In this document: positions 1 to 5,870 of the stretch, one piece after another
Layout: every line of letters starts with the position of its first letter
How positions within the stretch are numbered: the first letter of the stretch is position 1
Assembly: GCA_024638355.1 (NCBI GenBank)
Contig: JAHEKO010000259.1
Span: 1 to 5,870 of the forward strand
DNA: 5,870 nt
Source of the DNA: Acidobacteriota bacterium
GTDB taxonomy: Bacteria > Acidobacteriota > Thermoanaerobaculia > Multivoradales > JAHEKO01
Direction of reading: 5' to 3'
Translations under genes and position numbers: made by a program
Notes under the pieces: model-generated
Told to the model about the DNA's origin: nothing
The model's input: only the letters and a program-made list of their open reading frames with translations
Databases searched by the model: none

Positions 1-1129
1 GGACGCCGCGTGCGCCCAGATCGCCGGCCGCCTCGGCGGCCCGGGCGCGCAGCACCGGTTCGCTCGAGCGCGCCGCCTCGGCGATCAGATCCGCCGCGAC
101 CGGATCGCGCCCCGAGGTGAGAGCCCTGAGCGCGACCTCGCGCTCCCACCGCGAGCCCTGCCGAGCGTAGTGGCGAAGTGCTTCGCTGAGCGTCGGGTTC
201 CTGAGCCAGGCGCCCGCCGCCTCCATCGCCGCGATGCGCACCCCCACCTGCTCGTCGCCCATCAGGCGCTCGAGGCGCGGCAACCAGTCGGCCGGCGGCG
301 CCGCTCGGCCGCTCGAGATCAGATTCCGCGCCGCGTAGAGGCTCTGAATCACCGGTCCGGGAGAGGCGTCGTCGAGCAGCGCCGCCAGGCGCTCGAGATC
401 GCTCCGGTCGCCCGCCACGCCGAGGCCCCGCGCCGCCCAGCCGCGAAGCCAGGGGTCGGCGTCCGCGAGGAGAGTCCGGACGGTAGTCAGCGAGGCCTGC
501 GGCGCGCGACGGCAGAGCGCGAACGCCGCCCGGCTGCGCAATTCGGGCGGCCCCTCCGTCAGCGCGCGCAAGGCGACCGGGCCGATCTCCGCGGGTTGAA
601 AGCGGAAGAGGGCGGGCAGCAGGCGGGGCCAGGGCTCGCCGACCGGCACGGCCTCGAGCTCCGCCTCGACCCTTGCCAGCGCAACGCCCATCCGAGCGAG
701 TGCCTCGACCGCCAGGGCTCCCACCTCGGGATCGGGATCGGAGAGCGCGGCGAGGAGCGGCGCCGGCTCGGCGCCGGCGCCCAGCAGGCCGAGCGCGAAC
801 GCCGCCTCACGACGGACCTCCGGCTGAGCGTCCTCCAGCAGGGCTTCGAGCGCCGGGCGGGCGGCCGGATGGCCGATCCGACCCAGGGCGCGAGCCAGCT
901 CGGGACGCAGCTCGGGCAAGGTGGTCAGCAGCCGGCGCACGGTGAAGGGCTCGTAGAACCGGCGATCGGAGAGCATCAAGAGGAAGGCGCGGCCCTCCGC
1001 CTCTTCGCTGAGCAGGCCGCCTCGCGAAGTCTCCGGAGCCCGCGCGACGTCGGGCGCCGTGCCCGCGCAGCCCGCCGCCAACACCCCCAGGGCGGCCAGC
1101 GAGAGCACGAGGATCGGGCAGCGCCGCAA
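1..1129 (-). CDS. HEAT-repeat lipoprotein, C-terminus beyond the window
   Basis: The frame is open without a stop for 376 codons, from a TTG at 1129 to the left edge. The N-terminus is a classic lipoprotein signal: two Arg at residues 2-3, a hydrophobic stretch, then lipobox L-A-A-G-C with the lipidated Cys at 21. Residue +2 is Ala, so the Lol rule would place it in the outer membrane (inference). After a short linker, residues 45-70 form an amphipathic segment. Degenerate helical repeats then follow to the end, for example around 76-117, 118-150, 180-210, 215-250 and 290-376, with the HEAT/PBS-lyase pattern of 'DPxPEVRxxAAxALGxLG'. Such repeats bind proteins; no catalytic motif is visible. 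Some bacterial lipoproteins with this layout carry a cyclophilin-type PPIase domain after the repeats; whether this one does cannot be seen. TTG is chosen because it gives a correct signal peptide. It lies two bases after the phosphoesterase stop with no clear Shine-Dalgarno, suggesting coupled translation. Confidence 0.85.
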   Translation of the reverse strand, partial: MRRCPILVLSLAALGVLAAGCAGTAPDVARAPETSRGGLLSEEAEGRAFLLMLSDRRFYEPFTVRRLLTTLPELRPELARALGRIGHPAARPALEALLEDAQPEVRREAAFALGLLGAGAEPAPLLAALSDPDPEVGALAVEALARMGVALARVEAELEAVPVGEPWPRLLPALFRFQPAEIGPVALRALTEGPPELRSRAAFALCRRAPQASLTTVRTLLADADPWLRGWAARGLGVAGDRSDLERLAALLDDASPGPVIQSLYAARNLISSGRAAPPADWLPRLERLMGDEQVGVRIAAMEAAGAWLRNPTLSEALRHYARQGSRWEREVALRALTSGRDPVAADLIAEAARSSEPVLRARAAEAAGDLGARGV

Positions 1130-1131
1130 GG

Positions 1132-1875
1132 TCAGATGCCGACCGAGAGCCGCTGCGCCAGAACCGGCGGGAGACCGGCGTCGACGATCTTGCGCTGGGC
1201 CTCTTCGAGCGGGTAGTCGACGCGGTAGAGGCGAGCCGAGGAGCGTTCGCTGTCGAAGATCATGTAGGCGGCTCGGGGATCCCGGTCGCGCGGCTGGCCG
1301 ACCGAACCCGGGTTGATCAGATAGTAGATCTCGGGGTCGAGCTCGATCTCGCCTTCCTCCGGCTCCAGAATGCGGACGTCCGCGGAGCGGGCATCACCGC
1401 TGAACAGAGTCGGGATATGGGTATGGCCGAAGAAGCTCACCCGGCTCGGGTCGGACTCGAACACCCGCTGCGCCTGATCGGTGGAGAGCAGATACTGGTC
1501 CTCGTCGAGCGGTGAGCCGTGACAGATCGAAACGCCAGGCTCGACCTCGACGGGTCCGCGCGGCAGCCTCCGTACGTACTCGAGGTTCTCTTCGCTGAGC
1601 GCTCCGATCGTCCACTCGACCGCGGCCTGGGCGACGCGGTTGAAGCCCGCGCTGTCGTCCAGGCGGGCCACCACCTTGTCGTGATTGCCGCGGATCACGT
1701 GCGCCGGCAGCTCGAAGCGGCGCACGATCTCGACCACCTCGTTCGGTCCGGCGCCATAACCGACCAGATCGCCCAGCACCAGGATGTGGTCGAACGGCTC
1801 CTCCGCGGCCCGCTCGAGCACGGTCTCGAGCGCCGTCGAGTTGCCGTGGATGTCGGTGACGATCAGGTAGCGCAC
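1132..1875 (-). CDS. Calcineurin-like metallophosphoesterase (YfcE/MJ0936-like), 247 aa
   Basis: This is a predicted cytoplasmic two-metal phosphoesterase. All family metal motifs are present in order: D8-x-H10 near the N-terminus, G35-D36 followed by Y40-G41, G63-N64-H65-D66, H119 in 'CHGSP', and G150-H-T-H153. A late 'NPGSVGQPRD' segment is typical of the YfcE/MJ0936 branch. The family cleaves phosphodiesters or phosphomonoesters with Mn or similar metals; the natural substrate cannot be told from sequence. The start is GTG at 1875, because the first strand (VRYLIVTDIHGN) begins there and GAGGGGG lies 4 bases upstream. The frame stays open further upstream, but that part overlaps aroK and has no family similarity. 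The first 13 bases overlap the end of aroK, so translation is probably coupled. Assignment to the fold is firm, to a function weak. Confidence 0.93.
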   Translation of the reverse strand: MRYLIVTDIHGNSTALETVLERAAEEPFDHILVLGDLVGYGAGPNEVVEIVRRFELPAHVIRGNHDKVVARLDDSAGFNRVAQAAVEWTIGALSEENLEYVRRLPRGPVEVEPGVSICHGSPLDEDQYLLSTDQAQRVFESDPSRVSFFGHTHIPTLFSGDARSADVRILEPEEGEIELDPEIYYLINPGSVGQPRDRDPRAAYMIFDSERSSARLYRVDYPLEEAQRKIVDAGLPPVLAQRLSVGI

Positions 1876-2354
1876 GGTTCCCCCTCGAGCAGCCCGGCGA
1901 CGCGCTCGGCGACCGAGGCGGCGGCCTCCTCTCGACCGACGCCGACGCGCAGATCGGCCTGCCGGTAGCCGGCCTGGCGCTCGTCGAAGAGCCGGCGCGC
2001 CTGCTCCGGATCCTCGAAGAGCGGCCGCTGCCCGGCCGGTTCGGCGGCCAGCCGCGTGAGCAGCGTCTGGAGCTCGGGATCGAGCCAGACCACCGTGCCG
2101 GCGGCGGCCATCAGCTCCCGGTTGGCGTCGGCGATCATCGCACCGCCGCCGACGGCGACCACCACGCCCTCGTCCGCGCACGCCTCGCCCAGAGCTCGGC
2201 TCTCGCGCGCCCGGAAACCGGCTTCGCCCTCGCGCTCGAAGATGCCGGCGACGGTGGCGCCGGCGGCGGCCTCGATGCGGTCGTCCAGATCGACGAAGCT
2301 CAGCCCCATGGCTTCGGCCAGAAGGCGGCCCACGGTGCTCTTGCCCGCGCCCAT
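1863..2354 (-). CDS. aroK: Shikimate kinase, N-terminus unresolved
   Basis: Shikimate kinase phosphorylates shikimate at the 3-OH with ATP, in the chorismate pathway in the cytoplasm. From the ATG at 2354 (163 residues) the family motifs are: P-loop end G-A-G-K5-S6, D22-L-D24 for shikimate, F47-R48 and E51, G69-G70-G71, the LID Arg in 'QRPLF' (R110), and the 'ERQxxYRxAD' segment (R126-D134). The ATG is internal to the P-loop. The codons just upstream read R-I-F-L-V-G-F, which matches strand beta-1 and the first P-loop Gly of AroK proteins, so the real protein must start earlier. No ATG, GTG or TTG exists in this frame between 2354 and the preceding in-frame stop; only CTG (2366) and ATC (2372) are near. 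A one-base insertion in the C run at 2383-2387 would join the frame to a TTG at 2392 and give 176 residues, the usual length. Coordinates given use the only standard start in frame. Confidence 0.9.
   Translation of the reverse strand: MGAGKSTVGRLLAEAMGLSFVDLDDRIEAAAGATVAGIFEREGEAGFRARESRALGEACADEGVVVAVGGGAMIADANRELMAAAGTVVWLDPELQTLLTRLAAEPAGQRPLFEDPEQARRLFDERQAGYRQADLRVGVGREEAAASVAERVAGLLEGEPCAT
1880..1886 (-). promoter_or_regulatory. Ribosome binding site that decides the GTG start of the phosphoesterase
   Basis: GAGGGGG sits 4 bases before the GTG at 1875, inside aroK. Together with the first beta strand beginning at that codon, it favours GTG over any upstream start in the same open frame. 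Confidence 0.7.
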
Positions 2355-2388
2355 GAAGCCGACCAGGAAGATCCGCGCTCGCGGGGGT

Positions 2389-2514
2389 TCAACCGGCGTC
2401 GCCCACCTCGCGCTTGGAGCTCTCCGAGCGGATCGCCCGCGAGAGAAGGTAGAGGAAGCCGCCCCAGATCAGTCCCGGGATCAGCACCATCATCAGGATC
2501 GCGAGTCCGCTCAT
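2389..2514 (-). CDS. MetS-family small subunit of NSS transporter, 41 aa
   Basis: This is a 41-residue single-pass membrane peptide. Residues 4-26 are one hydrophobic helix, followed by a charged tail with R26, R29, E31, K34, R35 and E36. The core carries 'AILMM' near the start and 'WGGF' at 17-20, the signature of the MetS-type small subunits that accompany bacterial NSS transporters. In Corynebacterium glutamicum, MetP and MetS together import methionine and alanine (established knowledge), and MetS is needed for activity. Here it follows its transporter directly, with the start overlapping the transporter stop as ATGA. A good Shine-Dalgarno sits 8 bases upstream. Its role is presumably assembly or activity of the larger subunit in the inner membrane. 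Substrate is not proven; methionine and alanine are by analogy only. Confidence 0.88.
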   Translation of the reverse strand: MSGLAILMMVLIPGLIWGGFLYLLSRAIRSESSKREVGDAG

Positions 2515-3956
2515 GACGCATTCTCTCCGGAGCCGGCAACCCGCCGAGCCAGCCACCGATTCAACAGCAGGAGCACCGTCAGCGCCAGGGCGAACTGCGC
2601 CAGCACCGTGCCGACGTTGGCGACGCCGAGCGGATTGAGCCAGTCGGGGTCCCAGGTCCGCGCCTGCCACAGCCACCAGACCATCAGCACGACCGCCTCG
2701 ATCGGCACCACCACCGCGATCAGGAAGGTCCACCAGCGGCCGACCTCGAGGTCGGCGCCCTCGCCGTTGATCACCTCGCGACGCAGCTTCTCGAGCCCGA
2801 ACCGGCGCGCGGCGATGGCGAAGAAGAGCCCAGAGAGCATCAGCCCGACGCCCCAGACCCAATCCTGATTGTGGAAGAAGTCGAGCGATCGAGCCGACGG
2901 CAGGCCGAAGATCAGTCCGGCGCCGGCGATCGTCAGCAGCGCCTGCTTGCGCTGGAAGCCGGCGTCGATCAAGACCCGCGTCGCCAGCTCGATCATCGAG
3001 ATCAGACTGGTCAGCGCGGCGAACGAGAGGCCGAGGAAGAAGAGCGTCATGAACAGACCGCCGGCCGGCATCTGGGCGAAGAGCTGCGGCATCCAGACGA
3101 AGGTCAGCCCCTCGTTGCCGGCGCCGACGATCTCCGAGGCCGCCCCCGGGTCGAGGGCGAAGACGGTGCACAGCACCATGATCCCGGCCAGCAGCGAAAC
3201 CGAGTTGTTGCCGAAGCCGATCATGAAGGCGTTGAGCGGCACGTCTTCGCGAGCGCGCATGTAGATCGCGTAGGTCAGGATCAGGCCCCAGCCGGCGCCG
3301 GTGTCCCAGGCGTTCTGGGTCAGCGCCTGGAGCCAGATGTTGACGTCGCTGAGCGCCGACCAGTCGGGCTTGAACAGGAACTCGAGGCCGAGCTCGGCCC
3401 CCGGCAGGGTCACGGCGCGAATCGCCAGCACCACCACCAGCACGAAAAGGGTCGGAATCAGCACCTTGGCGACCCCCTCGATGCCGCGCACCCCGAACCA
3501 GCAGACCGAGACGCCGAGCCCGAGCGCCAGGGCGTGAACCACCATTGGCTCGTACGACGAGGTGAACGAGGTCCAGACCTCGGCGGGATCGGCGCCGGCG
3601 AGGCCGCCGGTCGCCGACGCCGCCAGATAGCGCAGACACCACCCGGCGACGACCGAGTAATAGAACATGATCGCGGTCGCGCACAGCGCTACCCAGCCGC
3701 CCATCCAGGCGAACTTCTTTCCCGCCATGCGCACGAACGCGCCCACGGTGCCGCTGCGCGTGTGCTTGCCGAAGGAGAACTCGACCATCATCAGCGGCAC
3801 CGACCAGAGGATCAGGAAGACCACCCAGGCGACGAGGAAGCTGCCGCCGCCGTTGGTGGCGACGATGCGCGGGAATCGCCAGATGTTGCCCGTACCGACG
3901 GCCATTCCCAAGGTCGCCAACACCAAGCCCCAGCGGCTGCTGAACCGGTCACTCAT
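2511..3956 (-). CDS. Sodium-coupled amino-acid transporter, NSS/SNF family, 481 aa
   Basis: This is an inner-membrane secondary transporter with the LeuT fold and about 12 helices, roughly at 10-33, 38-62, 84-115, 135-155, 160-182, 205-233, 240-268, 296-330, 338-353, 365-385, 408-430 and 445-470. TM1 holds the family signature G17-x-A19-V20-G-x-G-N24-I-W-R27-F-P. A GGGSF turn leads into TM2. TM6 has the unwound G220-A-G-W-G224 segment where substrate binds. TM8 holds A313, T316 and S317, matching the Na2 site of LeuT (A351, T354, S355). At the chloride site, the LeuT T254 position is D218 and the E290 position is S254 (see findings). The start is ATG at 3956, inside the end of thiE, with GAGAGG 8 bases upstream. 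The pairing with a MetS-type peptide argues for hydrophobic amino-acid import such as methionine or alanine, by analogy with MetPS. Substrate remains inferred. Confidence 0.96.
   Translation of the reverse strand: MSDRFSSRWGLVLATLGMAVGTGNIWRFPRIVATNGGGSFLVAWVVFLILWSVPLMMVEFSFGKHTRSGTVGAFVRMAGKKFAWMGGWVALCATAIMFYYSVVAGWCLRYLAASATGGLAGADPAEVWTSFTSSYEPMVVHALALGLGVSVCWFGVRGIEGVAKVLIPTLFVLVVVLAIRAVTLPGAELGLEFLFKPDWSALSDVNIWLQALTQNAWDTGAGWGLILTYAIYMRAREDVPLNAFMIGFGNNSVSLLAGIMVLCTVFALDPGAASEIVGAGNEGLTFVWMPQLFAQMPAGGLFMTLFFLGLSFAALTSLISMIELATRVLIDAGFQRKQALLTIAGAGLIFGLPSARSLDFFHNQDWVWGVGLMLSGLFFAIAARRFGLEKLRREVINGEGADLEVGRWWTFLIAVVVPIEAVVLMVWWLWQARTWDPDWLNPLGVANVGTVLAQFALALTVLLLLNRWLARRVAGSGENAS
2523..2528 (-). 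promoter_or_regulatory. Ribosome binding site of the small subunit
   Basis: GGAGAG lies 8 bases before the ATG at 2514, inside the last codons of the transporter. It supports independent initiation of the 41-residue gene in addition to coupling through the ATGA overlap. Confidence 0.75.
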
Positions 3957-4599
3957 TCCGTTGCCCTCTCGCTATCCGCAACAGACGCCGGCAGTTGGCG
4001 CCGAGGTCTCCATGACAGATGGCGCCAATCATAGCCGCGGCGTCGGCTCCGGTGTCGAGCACCGGGCCGAGGGTGACGGCATCTATCCCGCCGATCGCGA
4101 CCAGCGGCTTGCGGGTCAGGGCGCGCGCGGCCCGCAGCCCGCGCAGCCCGACCTCGGGGTCGGGATCGTCTTTGCTCGCGGTCTTGAAGATCGGCCCGTA
4201 GGCGATGAGGTCCACCTCCGGGTCGGCATCGGCCTTGCGCACCTGCTCCACATCGTGGGTCGAACGGCCGATTCGGACGCTCGGAGCCAGCACGCGCCGC
4301 GCCGCCGACGGCGGCAGATCGGTCTGCCCGAGGTGGACGCCGGCGAACGGAAAGAGCGCCGCGAGATCGGCGCGATCGTCCATCCACAGGCGGCAGTCGG
4401 AGCCTTCGACCGCCCGATGGCACTCCTCGACGCGGCGAAAGAGCTCGCGGTCGGCGAGCGACTTCGCCCGAATCTGGATCCAGCGCACTCCGGCGGCGGC
4501 GATGGCGGCCACCGATCGGGCCAGGCGCGCCGCACCGAGCGCGCCGGCGTCGGCGATCGCGTAGACGCGCGGCGGACGGGCGTCGGACACGGCCCTCAT
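3949..4599 (-). CDS. thiE: Thiamine-phosphate synthase, 216 aa
   Basis: ThiE joins HMP pyrophosphate and thiazole phosphate to make thiamine phosphate, in the cytoplasm. The TIM-barrel motifs are in order: Q42-I-R44-x-K46, D74-D75-R76 then D78-L-A, 'GVHLGQTDLP' (87-96, with Mg-ligand D94), 'IGRSTH' (110-115, with S113), 'GPIFKTASK' (135-143, with T140 and K143), 'GLRGLR', and the phosphate-binding 'AIGGI' (168-172). The 'LGQTDLP' and 'GPIF.T..K' motifs favour ThiE over the related thiazole tautomerase TenI. One oddity is Asp at 74 where most ThiE proteins have Asn (the usual N-D-R). The start could instead be the GTG at 4590: the GAGAG site touches the ATG at 4599 but lies 9 bases from the GTG. 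No other thiamine gene is in the window, and the 18-base gap upstream leaves no room for a TPP riboswitch. Confidence 0.94.
   Translation of the reverse strand: MRAVSDARPPRVYAIADAGALGAARLARSVAAIAAAGVRWIQIRAKSLADRELFRRVEECHRAVEGSDCRLWMDDRADLAALFPFAGVHLGQTDLPPSAARRVLAPSVRIGRSTHDVEQVRKADADPEVDLIAYGPIFKTASKDDPDPEVGLRGLRAARALTRKPLVAIGGIDAVTLGPVLDTGADAAAMIGAICHGDLGANCRRLLRIARGQRNE
3965..3970 (-). promoter_or_regulatory. Ribosome binding site of the NSS transporter
   Basis: GAGAGG lies 8 bases before the ATG at 3956 and within the final codons of thiE. It fixes the transporter start, which also fits the family N-terminus (a short polar segment before TM1). Confidence 0.75.
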
Positions 4600-4604
4600 C
4601 TCTC
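4600..4604 (-). promoter_or_regulatory. Possible ribosome binding site for thiE at the GTG start
   Basis: GAGAG is directly adjacent to the ATG at 4599, too close to serve it, but has a 9-base spacer to the in-frame GTG at 4590. If it is used, thiE is 213 residues long. This is a weak site and the ATG cannot be excluded. Confidence 0.4.
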
Positions 4605-4617
4605 GGCGATCGCCCGG

Positions 4618-5870
4618 CTAGCGACGGCCGGCAAAACCCTCCATGAACCGGGTCGAGAAGTCACCGCCCCGGAAGCTCCGATCCTGCATGATCCGCCGGT
4701 GCAGCGGAATCGAGGTCTTGATCCCCTCGACGACGAAGAACTCGAGCGCTCGCGCCATGCGCTCGATCGCCTCGGCCCGGTCGCGGCCGTGGGCGATCAG
4801 CTTGGCGATCAAGGAGTCGTAGAACGGCGGCATCACGTAGTCCTCGTAGACGTGGGTGTCGAGGCGGATGCCCGGACCGCCGGGGGTGTGCAGGGTCTCG
4901 ATGCGACCCGGCGAAGGGATGAACTTCTCCGGATCCTCGGCGTTGATCCGGCACTCGATCGCGTGGCCACGCGCCGTGAGCCCGCTCGGGATGTCGAGCC
5001 GCGAGCCGGCGGCCACCTCGAGCTGGAGCTTGATCAGATCGACACCGGTGACGATCTCGGTGACCGGGTGCTCGACCTGGATCCGGGTGTTCATCTCCAT
5101 GAAGTAGAAGCTGCCGTCGATATCGAGCAGGAATTCGACGGTGCCGGCGTTCTGATAGCCGACATGCTCGGCCAGCCGTATTGCGGCCGACCCCATCTCG
5201 TCGCGTAGCTCGGGTCCGAGGGCCGGCGACGGCGACTCCTCGATCAGCTTCTGGTGCCGCCGCTGAATCGAGCACTCCCGCTCGCCGAGATGGACGATCC
5301 GGCCGTGGCTGTCGCCGAAGACCTGAAACTCGATGTGGCGCGGCTCGACGAGGTACTTCTCGAGGTAGAGCGTGCCGTCGCCGAACGCCTTCGACGCTTC
5401 CTCCTTGGCGGTGCCGAACTGCGTCTCGAGCGCGTCACGGGCGGTGACGATGCGCATGCCGCGGCCGCCGCCGCCGGCCGCCGCCTTGAGGATCACCGGA
5501 TAGCCGACCTCGCCGGCGAGCGCGGCGGCCTCGGCGAGGCTGGCCAGCGGCTGCCGGCTGCCCGGCAGCACCGGCACTCCCGCCTCGCGCGCCGTGTTCC
5601 GGGCCGCGGCCTTGTCGCCCATCAGCCGGATGGTGGGGGCAGCGGGCCCGATCCACTCGAGGTTGCACTCGGTGAGGACCTCGGCGAAATGGGCGTTCTC
5701 GGCCAGGAAGCCGTAGCCCGGATGCACCGCTTCGGCGCCGGTGATCTCTGCCGCCGAGATGATCGCGGAGATGTTGAGATAGCTCTCCGAGGACGCCGGC
5801 GGACCGATACAGATCGCCTCGTCGGCGTAGGTCACGTGCAGGCTCTCGGCGTCCGCCGTGCTGTGCACGG
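4618..5870 (-). CDS. accC: Biotin carboxylase subunit of acetyl-CoA carboxylase, 5' partial
   Basis: AccC uses ATP and bicarbonate to carboxylate biotin on AccB, the first half-reaction of malonyl-CoA synthesis for fatty acids. The visible 416 residues match the E. coli protein from about its residue 31 to the end. The first visible codon, GTG at 5868, is an internal Val, not a start. Numbering from it, the motifs are '[10 protein letters not shown]' (49-58), 'MGDK' (83-86), ATP-grasp K128 and the glycine loop G132-G-G-G-R-G-M138, hinge 'EKYL' (170-173), 'QRRHQK' (202-207), and the active-site run E258-M-N260-T-R262-I-Q-V-E266-H. It ends at TAG (4618) without any biotinyl or transferase domain. 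Full length should be near 447 residues, as for stand-alone AccC. accB would be expected just upstream, outside the window (inference). Confidence 0.97.
   Translation of the reverse strand, partial: VHSTADAESLHVTYADEAICIGPPASSESYLNISAIISAAEITGAEAVHPGYGFLAENAHFAEVLTECNLEWIGPAAPTIRLMGDKAAARNTAREAGVPVLPGSRQPLASLAEAAALAGEVGYPVILKAAAGGGGRGMRIVTARDALETQFGTAKEEASKAFGDGTLYLEKYLVEPRHIEFQVFGDSHGRIVHLGERECSIQRRHQKLIEESPSPALGPELRDEMGSAAIRLAEHVGYQNAGTVEFLLDIDGSFYFMEMNTRIQVEHPVTEIVTGVDLIKLQLEVAAGSRLDIPSGLTARGHAIECRINAEDPEKFIPSPGRIETLHTPGGPGIRLDTHVYEDYVMPPFYDSLIAKLIAHGRDRAEAIERMARALEFFVVEGIKTSIPLHRRIMQDRSFRGGDFSTRFMEGFAGRR

Noticed and set aside
170..1216. Long plus-strand open frame opposite the lipoprotein
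   Set aside because: Its product is rich in Arg, Ala, Gln and Pro with no motif, and the minus strand here gives a signal peptide plus HEAT repeats. It is an antisense shadow caused by high GC.
1876..2181. Upstream extension of the phosphoesterase frame to an ATG at 2181
   Set aside because: The added 102 residues are Arg/Gly/Ala-rich and overlap aroK. The family fold begins at the GTG at 1875, which has its own strong ribosome binding site.
2300..2539. 79-codon minus-strand frame overlapping the small subunit and the start of aroK
   Set aside because: It has no motif and overlaps two better genes. It matters only because it contains the TTG at 2392 that may be the true aroK start after a one-base correction.
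2871..4034. 387-codon plus-strand open frame opposite the transporter
   Set aside because: The composition is low-complexity (Arg, Glu, Gln, His, Gly) and the opposite strand encodes an unmistakable NSS transporter.
4600..4617. Possible TPP riboswitch or promoter ahead of thiE
   Set aside because: Only 18 bases separate accC and thiE, far too few for a riboswitch, and no promoter-like boxes are visible.
3667..5208. 513-codon plus-strand open frame crossing thiE and accC
   Set aside because: It spans the antisense of three well-supported genes and has no recognisable domain; length alone is expected at this GC.
1..5870. Mobile element, CRISPR array, tRNA/rRNA, phage or defence genes
   Set aside because: No direct or inverted repeat array, transposase, integrase, nuclease or RNA-gene signature was seen; the window is almost fully occupied by conserved metabolic and transport genes.

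Overview
The window reads as a compact minus-strand gene block from a GC-rich bacterium (about 70% GC by eye). Seven genes run right to left with almost no spacer: accC (biotin carboxylase, 5' end outside the window), thiE (thiamine-phosphate synthase), an NSS/SNF-family sodium-coupled amino-acid transporter, a 41-residue MetS-type small subunit, aroK (shikimate kinase), a calcineurin-like metallophosphoesterase, and a HEAT-repeat lipoprotein that runs off the left edge. A diderm is suggested by the lipoprotein signal (lipobox with Ala at +2). The organism cannot be fixed from sequence alone; Acidobacteriota or another soil or marine high-GC lineage is a guess.

Region by region: 4618-5870 is accC, missing only about its first 30 residues. 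An 18-base gap leads to thiE (3949-4599). The transporter (2511-3956) starts inside the end of thiE with an 8-base overlap. The small subunit (2389-2514) overlaps the transporter stop as ATGA. aroK follows (ends at 1863) and has a problematic start. The metallophosphoesterase (1132-1875) starts at GTG inside the end of aroK. The lipoprotein (1-1129) starts at TTG two bases after the phosphoesterase stop. No stretch over 20 bases lacks a gene, so there is no room for an internal promoter, riboswitch or terminator between genes; transcription probably starts upstream of accC, outside the window.

The genes do not form one pathway. They cover fatty-acid precursor synthesis, thiamine, amino-acid uptake, aromatic amino acids, a phosphoesterase and an envelope protein. 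The only clear functional pair is the transporter with its small subunit. I found no mobile element, CRISPR array, RNA gene or novel defence-like system. The best anomaly is aroK: no ATG, GTG or TTG gives an intact P-loop. One extra base in a C5 run would restore a normal 176-residue kinase that starts at a TTG overlapping the upstream stop as TTGA.
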